A DNA stretch of 64,000 nt. It comes from an uncultured Sulfitobacter sp. GTDB lineage: Bacteria; Pseudomonadota; Alphaproteobacteria; Rhodobacterales; Rhodobacteraceae. A program made the translations under genes and the position numbers. Of the stretch, positions 44,468-54,331 are shown one piece after another. The stretch is taken from the NCBI GenBank assembly GCA_947492925.1, contig CANLOQ010000002.1, positions 682,001 to 746,000 of the forward strand, written 5' to 3'. Each line of letters starts with the position of its first letter. Position 1 is the stretch's first letter. Under the pieces are notes generated by a model that did not search any database, had not been told where the DNA came from, and was given only the letters and a program-made list of their open reading frames with translations.

Positions 44468-44873
44468 GGGATTGCCGGAAGGGCAGGGGCGGCGCCCATC
44501 TGGCGGCTGGATTCACGCTTTGAAATCGCGTGACAAGCCCTTTGCCGGGTTGTAATGTAACACAAATCGCCAAGGCCATCACCAGAGCCAGCAAAAAGGC
44601 GAGAGCGGGTCGAGCAGGACCTACCAGAATTGAGTCGTTTTTCCCGCCCCGGTTGGGTGCGGGCCCCATTGGTTTTTGTGGTGCGTTTCAGTTTTTTCAC
44701 CAGATGTCGCCACTTAGGCGAAATCTCGCGTGTGGCTTGCCAATATAACGCCATATTTGGTAGGAATTCCGCGATTTATGGGTGACGTGACGGGACAGTG
44801 CCGTTAATGTCACGTAAATATCTGACGAAGAAGCGCCCGTGGGACGTGGGCTAAAACAACAGGCGGACAGCAC
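44468..44873. other. Regulatory region in front of ftsZ
   Basis: 406 nt without a gene. It becomes A/T-richer towards ftsZ. Visible structures: CGCC-ACTTA-GGCG (about 44706-44719), near-palindromic CCAATAT..ATATTTGG (44739-44760), and the 7-bp dyad at 44785-44815. This should hold an ftsZ-specific promoter and its control sites; no perfect CtrA box was found. Confidence 0.5.
44785..44815. promoter_or_regulatory. Dyad ACGTGAC-N17-GTCACGT upstream of ftsZ
   Basis: Perfect 7-bp arms at 44785-44791 and 44809-44815, 59 nt before the ftsZ start. TTAA at 44804 lies inside the spacer, and TTAA-N7-TAAA (44804-44818) is a poor CtrA match. Candidate operator; binding protein unknown. Confidence 0.35.
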
Positions 44874-46520
44874 ATGACACTCAACCTTTCGATGCCCGGT
44901 CAGGAAGACCTCAAGCCACGGATCACCGTTTTTGGTGTGGGTGGTGCCGGTGGTAACGCGGTCAACAATATGATCGAAAAACAACTGGATGGCGTTGAGT
45001 TTGTTGTCGCCAATACCGATGCGCAGGCGTTGCAGCAGGCGAAGTCGGAAAACCGCGTTCAGCTGGGCATCAAGGTAACCGAAGGTTTGGGTGCCGGTGC
45101 GCGGGCCAGCGTGGGTGCTGCGGCTGCCGAAGAATCAATCGAACAGATCGTTGATCATCTGGCGGGCGCGCACATGTGCTTTATCACTGCCGGAATGGGC
45201 GGGGGCACTGGCACGGGTGCAGCACCCATCATCGCACAGGCCGCACGCGAGTTGGGTGTTCTGACCGTGGGTGTTGTGACAAAGCCGTTCCAGTTTGAGG
45301 GTGCCAAGCGCATGCGTCAGGCTGAAGATGGTGTCGAGAGCCTGCAAAAGGTTGTTGACACGCTGATCATCATTCCCAACCAGAACCTGTTCCGTCTGGC
45401 CAATGAAAAGACTACCTTTACCGAGGCGTTCAGCATGGCGGATGACGTGCTTTATCAGGGTGTGAAAGGTGTGACAGACCTTATGGTGCGTCCCGGCCTG
45501 ATAAACCTTGATTTTGCCGATGTCCGCGCCGTGATGGACGAAATGGGCAAGGCGATGATGGGCACGGGCGAGGCCGAGGGCGAAGATCGCGCCATTCAGG
45601 CCGCCGAGAAGGCGATTGCGAACCCGCTGCTGGACGAGATTTCCCTGCGCGGTGCCAAGGGCGTGCTGATCAACATCACCGGCGGCGACGACCTGACGTT
45701 GTTCGAACTGGACGAGGCAGCCAACCGCATCCGCGAGGAAGTCGATCCAGAGGCCAACATCATTGTCGGTTCCACGCTGGATGATCAGTTGGGCGGCATG
45801 ATGCGCGTGTCCGTTGTGGCCACAGGCATTGACGCAATGGATGTGAACACCGAAATGCCGGTGCCGCGCCGGTCAATGAGCAAGCCATTGTCCCAGCCCG
45901 CAGAGGTGCAGGAAACAGCAGCGCCCGCCGCGGCAGCAGCGGTTTCCGCAACGGCGGCAACACGCAGCGACGAGCAGGCCCCGTTGTTTGAAGAGCTGGA
46001 TGTGCAGCGCGCTGCCGCAGAAGATCAGGCGGAAGATATCTTTGCCGATGATCAGGCGGACGCGGATGATCTGCCGCCACCGGCCTACCAGCCACAGGTT
46101 GCCGCATTCGAGCCGCGTCGCGAAGAAGAGAGCCTTGAGGCCGAGCCCGAAGCCTTTGTTGCGCCGCGCGCACCGGCCCCCGGCACACCGTCGCCCGAAG
46201 CACTGGCCCGTCTGCGTGCCGCCGCGCAAAAGACAGCGCCCGAGCAGCAGCAGGCGCCGCAGGAACGCCCCGCAGCCGCCGCACCGGCAGGTGGCCAGGC
46301 AGGTGGTGAAAAGCCCCGCTTTGGCATCAATTCGCTGATCAACCGGATGACCGGCCACGCCGAAGGTGAAACCCCGCAGCAGCAGCGCCCCGCGCGCCAG
46401 CAGCCTGCCGTGCAGCAGCCGCAGCCACGCGTTGCCGCCGCACCACAGCCCGCGCAGGAACAGGACCCGGATCAGGAGCGGATCGAAATCCCCGCATTCC
46501 TGCGTCGTCAGGCGAATTAA
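44874..46520 (+). CDS. ftsZ: Cell division protein FtsZ
   Basis: 548 residues. Tubulin-like GTPase core (1-~325) with GGAGGNAV (~23-30), the tubulin signature GGGTGTG (109-115), and the T7 loop [12 protein letters not shown] long Ala/Gln/Pro/Glu-rich linker (~330-520) follows, typical of alphaproteobacteria and here about 190 residues, then the conserved tail [13 protein letters not shown] that binds FtsA. It polymerises into the division ring. AGGCGGA precedes the start. A strong terminator follows. Confidence 0.98.
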   Translation: MTLNLSMPGQEDLKPRITVFGVGGAGGNAVNNMIEKQLDGVEFVVANTDAQALQQAKSENRVQLGIKVTEGLGAGARASVGAAAAEESIEQIVDHLAGAHMCFITAGMGGGTGTGAAPIIAQAARELGVLTVGVVTKPFQFEGAKRMRQAEDGVESLQKVVDTLIIIPNQNLFRLANEKTTFTEAFSMADDVLYQGVKGVTDLMVRPGLINLDFADVRAVMDEMGKAMMGTGEAEGEDRAIQAAEKAIANPLLDEISLRGAKGVLINITGGDDLTLFELDEAANRIREEVDPEANIIVGSTLDDQLGGMMRVSVVATGIDAMDVNTEMPVPRRSMSKPLSQPAEVQETAAPAAAAAVSATAATRSDEQAPLFEELDVQRAAAEDQAEDIFADDQADADDLPPPAYQPQVAAFEPRREEESLEAEPEAFVAPRAPAPGTPSPEALARLRAAAQKTAPEQQQAPQERPAAAAPAGGQAGGEKPRFGINSLINRMTGHAEGETPQQQRPARQQPAVQQPQPRVAAAPQPAQEQDPDQERIEIPAFLRRQAN

Positions 46521-46541
46521 TCAGGTCATTCCGTGACCGAA

Positions 46542-46567
46542 AAGGCCGCTTTTGAGCGGCCTTTTTT
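46542..46567 (+). terminator. Rho-independent terminator of ftsZ
   Basis: AAGGCCGC-TTTTGA-GCGGCCTT followed by TTTTC, 21 nt behind the ftsZ stop. Separates ftsZ from lpxC. Confidence 0.9.
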
Positions 46568-46725
46568 CTGTTTAGAACAATGGTTTGGGGTGGGGCAGGC
46601 GTGTTTGTGCCGCTTTGTTACAGCCATGTTTCATTTGGTTGCAAAGATTGAGTTGAGTGGAACCGACAGAGGCCATAGATCATTACCAACTTAGACGTTG
46701 ATCTATGAATTTGAGGTTACCAAAC

Positions 46726-47649
46726 GTGCAGACCACCATTAAATCTCCGATCAGTTTCGGCGGGAAAGGCCTGCACTCCGGTGCGCCTGCGACCGTGACG
46801 ATCTGTCCGGCGGGTGTCTACCACGGTATCTGGTTCAAGCGCACGGATGTGCATATCGGTGACCGTCTGATCCCCGCGCGTTGGGATGCGGTAAACCGGT
46901 CGCCTCTGTGTACCAAGCTGGAAAATGCGGCCGGGCTGTCGGTGTCGACGGTTGAGCATCTGATGGCCGCATTGGCCGGTTGCGGTATTCATAACGCCAT
47001 GATCGAGATTGACGGCCCCGAAGTGCCGATCCTTGACGGGTCGGCGGTTCCTTTTGTGCGCGGCATCATGCAGCGCGGCATCCGGCCCCTTGCCGCACCG
47101 GTAATGGCGTTTGAAGTGTTGCAGACCGTCACGGTCAAGGAAGGCGAGGCCACGGCGACATTGTCCCCTTCGGACACGCTGCGGATTGATTTCGAGATTG
47201 ATTTTGTCGATGCCGCGATTGGCAACCAGAAGAAATCTCTGGTGATGAACAATGGATCCTTCGCGCGTGAACTGTGCGACAGCCGTACGTTCTGCCGTCA
47301 GGCGGATGTGGACGCCATGCAGGCCAATGGTCTGGCGCTGGGCGGCAATGCCGGTGAAAACGCGGTGGTTTTTGACGGTGATCGGGTGACAAGCCCCGGC
47401 GGTCTGCGTCACGCGGATGAACCCGTGCGCCACAAGATGCTGGATGCGCTGGGTGATCTGGCGCTGGCGGGTGCCCCGTTGCTGGGCCATTATACAGGCG
47501 TGCGCGCCGGTCATTCGCTGACAAACACGTTGCTGCGCAAGCTTTTTGCAACGGCCGGTGCGGTGCGTCTGGTTGAATGTGATGCGGCGATGGCGCAACG
47601 CCTGCCGGGCTATGGGTTGATCTGGGACGAAATTCCGCAGGTCGCCTGA
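46726..47649 (+). CDS. lpxC: UDP-3-O-acyl-N-acetylglucosamine deacetylase
   Basis: 307 residues; zinc enzyme, first committed step of lipid A synthesis. N-terminus QTTIKSPISFGGKGLHSG, zinc ligands His in STVEHLMAAL and His/Asp in HKMLDALGDL, catalytic His in VRAGHSLTN. GTG 46726 is proposed because family members begin 'MQTT' and GAGG stands 9 nt before it; ATG 46705 would add 7 residues (MNLRLPN) without a ribosome binding site. Monocistronic between terminator and bamD. Confidence 0.95.
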   Translation: MQTTIKSPISFGGKGLHSGAPATVTICPAGVYHGIWFKRTDVHIGDRLIPARWDAVNRSPLCTKLENAAGLSVSTVEHLMAALAGCGIHNAMIEIDGPEVPILDGSAVPFVRGIMQRGIRPLAAPVMAFEVLQTVTVKEGEATATLSPSDTLRIDFEIDFVDAAIGNQKKSLVMNNGSFARELCDSRTFCRQADVDAMQANGLALGGNAGENAVVFDGDRVTSPGGLRHADEPVRHKMLDALGDLALAGAPLLGHYTGVRAGHSLTNTLLRKLFATAGAVRLVECDAAMAQRLPGYGLIWDEIPQVA

Positions 47650-47869
47650 TCTTTTCCCGATCACCAAATGGTCAGAGCGCGGCATCCGTGACTTATTGAA
47701 CCCGCTTTCCAACATCTGTACCGTCTGCCTGTACGCACAAGATGCGCATGAAAGCCGGTGACCCGCAAAACAACGCTCAATCGGCGTTTTGCATTGCGAA
47801 TTAATGTGCTAGCAAGTGGTCAACAAAGGTTGCAAAGACCATAGGTGTGAAGATGCAAGAGGTTCAGGC

Positions 47870-48742
47870 ATGAACGGGATGGGATCTGCCGCGAGGGTGA
47901 TCGGCGCGGTGCTTCTTGTTGGCACGCTTGCTGCCTGTGGCGGGGACCGCAATGCTGGCCGGGTGACTGGCAGTTTCTTTAACCCCGAAGAGATTCCGCT
48001 TGAGACCTATTCGGCCGAACAGATTTTTGAGCGTGGCGAATACGAGCTGAACCGCCGTCAGGCGGGCGAGGCGGCATTCTATTTCTCAGAGATTGAGCGG
48101 CTGTACCCTTATTCCGATTGGGCGCGGCGTGCGTTGATCATGCAGGCGTTTTCATACCACCGCGACAAGGATTACCCCAACAGCCGGTCCTCCGCGCAGC
48201 GGTTCATTGATTTTTACCCCGATGATGATGATGCGGCCTATGCGCAGTATCTGCTGGCGCTCAGCTATTATGACCAGATTGACGAAGTGGGCCGCGATCA
48301 GGGGCTGACCTTTCAGGCGTTGCAATCGTTGCGCGATGTGATCGAGAATTACCCCGACAGCGAATATGCCAAATCCGCGATCCTGAAGTTTGATCTGGCG
48401 TTTGATCATCTGGCGGCCAAGGAGATGGAGATTGGGCGCTATTATCTGCGGCGTGATCACCATACGGCGGCGATCAACCGGTTCCGCGTGGTGGTTGAGG
48501 ATTTTCAGACAACAACCCACACCGCTGAAGCGCTGCACCGGCTGGTCGAAGGGTATCTTTCGCTGGGTCTGGTGCAGGAAGCACAGACGGCGGGGGCCAT
48601 TCTGGGTCACAACTTTCAGGCAACAGATTGGTATGAAGACAGTTATCGTCTGCTGACCGGGAGGGGGCTTGAACCTGCGTTCTTTGGTGACAACTGGCTT
48701 GCCGCGCTTTATCGCCAAACGATCAAGGGCGAGTGGTTGTAG
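47870..48742 (+). CDS. bamD: Outer membrane protein assembly factor BamD (ComL lipoprotein)
   Basis: 290 residues. Lipoprotein signal with lipobox LAAC (Cys near 23), then FNPEEIPLETYSAEQIFERGEYEL and five TPR-like helix pairs (AAFYFSEIERLYPYSDWARRALIMQAFSYHRDKDY..., NYPDSEYAKSA). BamD is the essential lipoprotein of the BAM complex that inserts outer-membrane proteins. AGAGG precedes ATG 47870; MNGMG offers a second ATG three codons later. Followed by recN 36 nt on, the usual Rhodobacterales order lpxC-bamD-recN. Confidence 0.95.
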   Translation: MNGMGSAARVIGAVLLVGTLAACGGDRNAGRVTGSFFNPEEIPLETYSAEQIFERGEYELNRRQAGEAAFYFSEIERLYPYSDWARRALIMQAFSYHRDKDYPNSRSSAQRFIDFYPDDDDAAYAQYLLALSYYDQIDEVGRDQGLTFQALQSLRDVIENYPDSEYAKSAILKFDLAFDHLAAKEMEIGRYYLRRDHHTAAINRFRVVVEDFQTTTHTAEALHRLVEGYLSLGLVQEAQTAGAILGHNFQATDWYEDSYRLLTGRGLEPAFFGDNWLAALYRQTIKGEWL

Positions 48743-48778
48743 AAACGGTGGGGTTGCCCCACTCTGCGGGATAAGCAC

Positions 48779-50428
48779 ATGCTGCGCGGGCTTGATATCT
48801 CCGACATGCTGATCATTGATCGGCTGGAACTTGGGTTTCAGCCGGGTCTGAATGTGCTGACCGGCGAAACCGGGGCGGGCAAGTCGATCTTGCTGGATTC
48901 GCTTGGGTTTGTGCTGGGCTGGCGCGGGCGGGCTGATCTGGTGCGGCAGGGTGCGGATCAGGGCGAAGTGACGGCGTGGTTTGATCTGGGGCCCGATCAT
49001 CCGGCGCATAAGGTACTGGAAGAAGCGGGATTGCCCGGCGGGGATGAGTTGATCCTGCGGCGGATCAACACGGCGGAAGGGCGCAAGACGGCCTGGGTCA
49101 ATGACCGGCGCTGTTCGGGTGAGGTGCTGCGCGCGCTGTCCGAGACATTGGTGGAATTGCACGGGCAACACGATGATCGCGGATTGCTGAACCCGCGCGG
49201 GCATCGGTCCATACTGGATGAATTCGCCGGAAATGGTCCTGCGCGCGACAGGGTGCGCCGGGCCTGGGCCGCCTTGGGGCAGGCGCGCAAGGCTGCCGAA
49301 GACGCGAAGGTCGCCCGGCAAGCTATTGAGGCAGAAGAGGAATTTCTGCGTCACGCTGTGGCGGAACTGGACAAGCTGGACCCGCAGGAAGGCGAGGAAG
49401 CCGCGCTTGATACCAAGCGGCGGATGATGCAGGGCGCGGAAAAAATCCGTGCGGATGTGGTCAATGCCTACGAGATGATGGGTCAGGGCGGTGCAGAGCG
49501 GTACATGGGGGATGCCCTGCGCTGGCTGGACGGGGCGGCGGCGCAGGCCGAAGGGGCGCTTGAGGCGCCGATGGCCGCGCTGAACCGCGCAATGGTTGAG
49601 TTGGACGAGGCGCTGTCCGGCGTGGCCGATGCGATTGACACAATGTCATTCAATCCGCTTGAGCTGGAGGAGGCCGAGGAACGGCTTTTTGCCATTCGCG
49701 GGCTGGCGCGCAAGCACGATGTGCTGCCCGACGAGCTGGCCGGATATGCCAGCACCCTGCGCGCCAAGTTGGAGGCGCTGGACGCCGGAGAGGCGGCGCA
49801 GATCGAGCTGGATAAAGCCGTGCGCGATGCCGAAGACGCCTATGCACAGGCGGCGGATGCGCTGCACGCGAAACGTGCCAAAGCAGCGGCCAAGCTGGAC
49901 CGGGCGGTGACGGCAGAGCTGGCCCCGCTGAAGATGGACCGCGCGGTATTCGAGACGCAGATCAGCGATGAAGCTCCGGGACCGGAAGGGCGCGATGCGG
50001 TGAGCTTTACCGTGGCCACGAACCCCGGTGCGCCTGCAGGACCCTTGGGCAAGATCGCCTCGGGTGGGGAACTCAGCCGGTTTTTGTTGGCGCTGAAGGT
50101 TTGCCTGACGCAAGGCCAATCGGGTCTGACGCTGATATTCGATGAGATCGACCGCGGTGTCGGCGGGGCCACCGCGGACGCCGTGGGGCGGCGGTTGTCC
50201 GCGCTGGCACAGGGCGGGCAGGTGCTGGTCGTGACCCATTCGCCGCAGGTGGCAGCGCTTGGCGCGCATCACTGGCGGGTGGAGAAAGCGGTGGCCAAGG
50301 GCGTCACCACCTCGACCGTGGTGCCGCTGGCCCCGCCCGAAAGGGTCGACGAAGTTGCACGGATGCTGGCGGGAGATACGATCACCGATGCGGCACGCGC
50401 GGCGGCCGAGGCGCTGCTGGCGGGCTGA
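48779..50428 (+). CDS. recN: DNA repair protein RecN
   Basis: 549 residues, SMC-like ATPase for double-strand break repair. Walker A TGETGAGKSILLDSLGF (~29), [17 protein letters not shown], long coiled-coil centre, and the C-terminal ABC signature ASGGELSRFLLALK with Walker B LIFDEIDRGVGG and the His-switch LVVTHSPQVAA. All parts are present. 21 nt before the ClC gene. Confidence 0.97.
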   Translation: MLRGLDISDMLIIDRLELGFQPGLNVLTGETGAGKSILLDSLGFVLGWRGRADLVRQGADQGEVTAWFDLGPDHPAHKVLEEAGLPGGDELILRRINTAEGRKTAWVNDRRCSGEVLRALSETLVELHGQHDDRGLLNPRGHRSILDEFAGNGPARDRVRRAWAALGQARKAAEDAKVARQAIEAEEEFLRHAVAELDKLDPQEGEEAALDTKRRMMQGAEKIRADVVNAYEMMGQGGAERYMGDALRWLDGAAAQAEGALEAPMAALNRAMVELDEALSGVADAIDTMSFNPLELEEAEERLFAIRGLARKHDVLPDELAGYASTLRAKLEALDAGEAAQIELDKAVRDAEDAYAQAADALHAKRAKAAAKLDRAVTAELAPLKMDRAVFETQISDEAPGPEGRDAVSFTVATNPGAPAGPLGKIASGGELSRFLLALKVCLTQGQSGLTLIFDEIDRGVGGATADAVGRRLSALAQGGQVLVVTHSPQVAALGAHHWRVEKAVAKGVTTSTVVPLAPPERVDEVARMLAGDTITDAARAAAEALLAG

Positions 50429-50449
50429 TGGAACGGGGGGGCGCATAGC

Positions 50450-52135
50450 ATGAGCGAGCCGACCCCGTCCTTCCTGTCGCAACAGTTCAGCATGGCTGTG
50501 ACCTCGTGCAAACAGGGGTTGCACGTGATCCGTCACCGGGGGCCGGGCAAGGTGACGTTCTGGTTTATTGCCTTGCTGATCGGGATTGCGGCGGGTTTTG
50601 CGGCCCTGTTTTTCCGCAAGGCAATCAACTGGTTACAGGCCGCTCTTTATGGTACGGATGATGTGCAGTATCTGCACACGTTCATTAGCGGACTGGACTG
50701 GTATTGGGTTGTCTTGATCCCGACCGTTGGGGGATTGGTTGTTGGGCTGATCCTGCATCATTTCACCAATGACGCGCGGGCGCGGTCGGTGGGCGATGTG
50801 ATCCTTGGGGCCGCGCTGCACGACGGACGGGTCGAAACAAAGGCGGGCGTGGCGTCGGCCTTTGCGTCGCTCATTACGCTCAGCACCGGCGGATCCTCGG
50901 GGCGCGAGGGGCCGGTGGTGCATATGGCGGGCGTGATCTCAACCTGGGTGTGCAAGCGCATTCACGCGGACGGGATCACGGGCCGCGATTTGCTGGGATG
51001 TGCCGTGGCCGCCGGGGTTTCGGCCAGTTTCAATGCGCCGATCGCCGGGGCGCTGTTTGCGCTTGAGGTGGTGTTGCGGCATTTTGCGGTGCATGCCTTT
51101 GCGCCTATCGTGATTGCCAGTGTGGCGGGCACGGTGATCAACCGGATCGAATTTGGCGGCGTGACGGAATTTGTGCTGCCAACCTACGGTGATTTGCAGT
51201 TCTACGTGGAGCTGCCCGCCTTTTTGTTGCTGGGGCTGACCTGCGGTCTGGTGGCCGTGGCGTTGATGCGCAGTATTTTCTGGGCCGAGGATCTGGGCAA
51301 CTTTCTGCAGGCGCGCACCGGTTGGCCGCGCTGGATACGTCCGGCGGTTGCGGGGGCGATGCTGGGCGTGATTGCGCTGTGGTTTCCGCATATCATCGGT
51401 GTCGGATACGAGACGATGTCATTGGCCCTGACGGGTGAGCTGGTCCTGCATGAGGCAATTATTTTTGCCATTCTCAAGGTGGCGGCGGTGGCCATCACGC
51501 TGGGCGGGCGCATGGGGGGCGGGGTGTTTTCGCCTTCGCTGATGATCGGAGCGCTGACCGGGCTTGGCTTTGGCCTGATTGCCACGGGGGTTTTCCCGGA
51601 TGTGTCCGGGTCGTCTTCGCTGTACGCGCTGGCGGGCATGGGGGCGGTGGCGGCGGCGGTGCTGGGGGCGCCGATTTCAACCACGCTGATTGTGTTTGAG
51701 CTGACGGGCGACTGGCAGACCGGACTGGCGGTGATGGTCGCGGTCAGCATGTCCACCGCGCTGTCGAGCCGGATCGTGCACCGCAGCTTTTTCCTGACCC
51801 AGATCGAACGGCGCGGTATCCACCTTGCCGCAGGGCCGCAGGCGTATCTTTTGGGCATGTTCATGGTGGCACGGATCATGCGCCGCCCCGATGATCCACG
51901 CGCCCCCGATGAGGACGCCTGTTGGGCGCTGATCGACGAGGGCACCTATATTGACGGGGCGGCCACGCTTGAGGCGGCCCTGCCCATTTTTGATGCCAAG
52001 GGCGTGCGGTTCATACCTGTGGTGACCCTTTCTGCGGACGCGCCGCCCGAACTTCTGGGCACACTTTTCCACGTGGACGCGCTTAAGGCTTACAACCGTG
52101 CGTTGGCCGCGACCGCCGCTGAAGAGCATTCGTGA
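50450..52135 (+). CDS. ClC-family voltage-gated chloride channel/transporter
   Basis: 561 residues; about ten membrane helices from ~35 to ~455. GGSSGREGPVVHMAG contains the GREGP motif with the gating Glu; SFNAPIAGALFALEVVL and GGRMGGGVFSPSLMIGALTG (the GxFxP motif) are clear. The first selectivity motif GSGIP is not evident (SVGDVILG stands at that place). The C-terminal ~100 residues (MRRPDDPRAPDEDACWALIDEGTY...) are a worn CBS-like pair. It moves chloride or nitrate across the inner membrane. Behind recN by 21 nt, possibly cotranscribed. Confidence 0.92.
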   Translation: MSEPTPSFLSQQFSMAVTSCKQGLHVIRHRGPGKVTFWFIALLIGIAAGFAALFFRKAINWLQAALYGTDDVQYLHTFISGLDWYWVVLIPTVGGLVVGLILHHFTNDARARSVGDVILGAALHDGRVETKAGVASAFASLITLSTGGSSGREGPVVHMAGVISTWVCKRIHADGITGRDLLGCAVAAGVSASFNAPIAGALFALEVVLRHFAVHAFAPIVIASVAGTVINRIEFGGVTEFVLPTYGDLQFYVELPAFLLLGLTCGLVAVALMRSIFWAEDLGNFLQARTGWPRWIRPAVAGAMLGVIALWFPHIIGVGYETMSLALTGELVLHEAIIFAILKVAAVAITLGGRMGGGVFSPSLMIGALTGLGFGLIATGVFPDVSGSSSLYALAGMGAVAAAVLGAPISTTLIVFELTGDWQTGLAVMVAVSMSTALSSRIVHRSFFLTQIERRGIHLAAGPQAYLLGMFMVARIMRRPDDPRAPDEDACWALIDEGTYIDGAATLEAALPIFDAKGVRFIPVVTLSADAPPELLGTLFHVDALKAYNRALAATAAEEHS

Positions 52136-52287
52136 GTGTTTCAGCAGGCCGGGTAATCTGTCAGGCACCCGTCTGACTGTTTCCGCCAGCGCACCAATGA
52201 CAGGGAACTCGGCATGAATTGATATAGCAAACCGCTGTTTTCGCGGTATTGTTTCAAAAGTTAATTTAATCAAAGGAGCCTGCTGCC

Positions 52288-54213
52288 ATGCTCGCCTACA
52301 TTCTTTTGCCCCTGATCGGCATTGGGCTGATCGCTACGATCTTTCTGGACGACGATGATGATGATAACACAAATGTCGTAACGCCGGGGACGTCCGACGG
52401 CACCGAAGATGATGATCGTCTTGTCGGCACGGGCGGGAATGACATCCTCAACGGGCTGGAAGGCAATGATGAGCTGCGCGGTTTTGGCGGGGATGACACG
52501 CTGACGGGCGGGCCGGGCAATGACTTTGCCATCGGCGGCAATGGCGACGATTCCATTCAGGGCAATACCGGCGAGGATACGCTGTGGGGACGCGGCGGGG
52601 ATGACCGTCTGAACGGCAGCTTTGGTGATGACACGCTGCGCGGTGACGAAGGTGACGATGTGCTGCGTGGAGGGGATGGCGATGATAACCTGCTGGGCGG
52701 CCCCGGCAATGATGCGCTGATCGGCAATCAGGGCAATGACCTGATCGAGACGGGCAATGGTGCCGACACGGTCTTTGGGGGCAGCGGCGACGACCGGATC
52801 ACCGGCTACAACCTGCCAGTGGCGGAAGGTGCGCAGGCCGGTGCGGATGATGCGCTGCCCGATCTGCTGGACGGTGGCACGGGCAATGACACGATCACCG
52901 GCAATCAGGGCGACACGGTGACGGGCGGCGCGGGCATGGACCTGATCCGCAGTCTTGGCATTGATCAGGAAGGCGGCGGCGGCGTGACCGTGACCGACTT
53001 CGATCCGCAGGAAGACCGGTTGCTGTTGTCCTCCAGCTCTGGCCCGAGCCCGACATGGGATGCGGATGACGAACGCTACGAGATCGTCGCGGCAGAAAAC
53101 GGCACCGACACCAACGTGGTTTTTGAGGGTCAGGTGCTGGCGGTGTTGCAGAATACCGATGCGGCGGCTTTGGCGGCGGATACGTCTTGGCTGGCCAACG
53201 TCCGGCAGGAAGATCCGACAATTGCCATTCTGGGCACCGACGGCAATGACACCATCGCAGGCACCGGTGGCCCGGATGATGTGACCGCGGGACCCGGCAA
53301 TGATGTCGTGCGGGGCTTTGGCGGCGATGACACGGTGACAGCCGGCACCGGCAATGATTTTGTCATCGGTGGTGCCGGGGATGATGATCTGCGCGGCAAC
53401 ACCGGCAATGATACGCTTTGGGGTCTTGTGGGCGATGATGAGATCAGCGGCGGCAACGGCAATGACGTTCTGCGCGGTGATCCCGGCAACGACCTTTTGT
53501 CTGGCGGGCGCGGCATTGATGCGCTTTTGGGCGGTGACGGTGACGACACGCTGAACGGTGGCAACGACAACGATTTGCTGGAAACCGGCGATGGCACGGA
53601 CGTGGCCAACGGCGGCGATGGCAACGACCGTATCTTCGGGTACGAGCGTGCCAATGGACCCACCACAACCGATGGTGTGTCTGACGGTGATGCCGATGTG
53701 CTGGACGGTGGCACCGGGAATGACACGATCACCGGCAACGACGGTGATGAGATCACCGGCGGCGCTGGCGATGATGTGATCCGGGCGCTTGGTCTTGATC
53801 AGCCGACGATGGATGCGGTTGTGGTTACTGACTTTGATCCGGAAGAGGACATGCTGATCCTTGCCGACCGGACCGGTGGTGACGCCACGCTTGAGCCGGA
53901 CGAACTGGTCATCCGTGCGGCATCGAACGGTGACGACACCGAAGTTGTCTATGACGGCCGGGTGATCGCGGTTTTGCAGAACACCAATGCGGCCATACTG
54001 GACGAAGATCGTTCATGGCTGGGCAATATGATGACCGGTGGACCGGATGAGCCGCCAGTTGTGTCTGATCCGCCGGTCGTGACTGACCCGCCAGTGGTTT
54101 CTGATCCGCCGGTTGTGACTGACCCGCCAGTGGTTTCTGATCCGCCAGTGGTATCCGACCCACCTGTCGTCAATGGCCCACCTGTTGTTTCTGACCCGCC
54201 CGTCCGGGTCTGA
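52288..54213 (+). CDS. RTX-type calcium-binding repeat protein with internal duplication and PPVV[ST]D tail
   Basis: 641 residues, no catalytic domain. The N-terminus has one hydrophobic helix (MLAYILLPLIGIGLIATIFL) followed directly by six Asp. Residues ~40-175 and ~315-450 are rows of hemolysin-type nonapeptides (GGxGxDxLx, e.g. GGDDTLTGGPGND, GGDGDDNLLGGPGND). Each row is followed by a similar ~130-residue module with TITGN, VTDFDPQEDRLLL / VTDFDPEEDMLIL and VVFEGQVLAVLQNT / VVYDGRVIAVLQNT, so the protein is two ~280-residue halves. Residues 589-641 are nine 6-residue units PPVVSD/PPVVTD. Ca2+-binding surface or membrane-anchored protein; AAAGGAG before the ATG. Confidence 0.85.
   Translation: MLAYILLPLIGIGLIATIFLDDDDDDNTNVVTPGTSDGTEDDDRLVGTGGNDILNGLEGNDELRGFGGDDTLTGGPGNDFAIGGNGDDSIQGNTGEDTLWGRGGDDRLNGSFGDDTLRGDEGDDVLRGGDGDDNLLGGPGNDALIGNQGNDLIETGNGADTVFGGSGDDRITGYNLPVAEGAQAGADDALPDLLDGGTGNDTITGNQGDTVTGGAGMDLIRSLGIDQEGGGGVTVTDFDPQEDRLLLSSSSGPSPTWDADDERYEIVAAENGTDTNVVFEGQVLAVLQNTDAAALAADTSWLANVRQEDPTIAILGTDGNDTIAGTGGPDDVTAGPGNDVVRGFGGDDTVTAGTGNDFVIGGAGDDDLRGNTGNDTLWGLVGDDEISGGNGNDVLRGDPGNDLLSGGRGIDALLGGDGDDTLNGGNDNDLLETGDGTDVANGGDGNDRIFGYERANGPTTTDGVSDGDADVLDGGTGNDTITGNDGDEITGGAGDDVIRALGLDQPTMDAVVVTDFDPEEDMLILADRTGGDATLEPDELVIRAASNGDDTEVVYDGRVIAVLQNTNAAILDEDRSWLGNMMTGGPDEPPVVSDPPVVTDPPVVSDPPVVTDPPVVSDPPVVSDPPVVNGPPVVSDPPVRV
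54052..54210 (+). repeat. 18-bp tandem repeats coding PPVV[ST]D
   Basis: About nine 18-nt units at the 3' end of the RTX gene, alternating SD and TD versions, with one PPVVNG and a terminal PPVRV. Near-identical units make copy number change by slippage likely. Confidence 0.85.
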
Positions 54214-54242
54214 CACGGGGCGCTTTGCGGCATTGCCATGAT

Positions 54243-54282
54243 GCGCCTGCGGCCCGATCAACCGGGCCGGGGTGGCAGGCGC
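54243..54282 (+). terminator. Hairpin behind the RTX gene
   Basis: GCGCCTGC pairs with GCAGGCGC, enclosing a second stem GGCCCG/CGGGCC. The following bases GCATTT hold only a short T-run, so it is a weak terminator candidate. Confidence 0.5.
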
Positions 54283-54331
54283 GCATTTGGCAGAATAGGA
54301 AATGAATTGAGCGTCGCAGTGTCTGCGGCGC

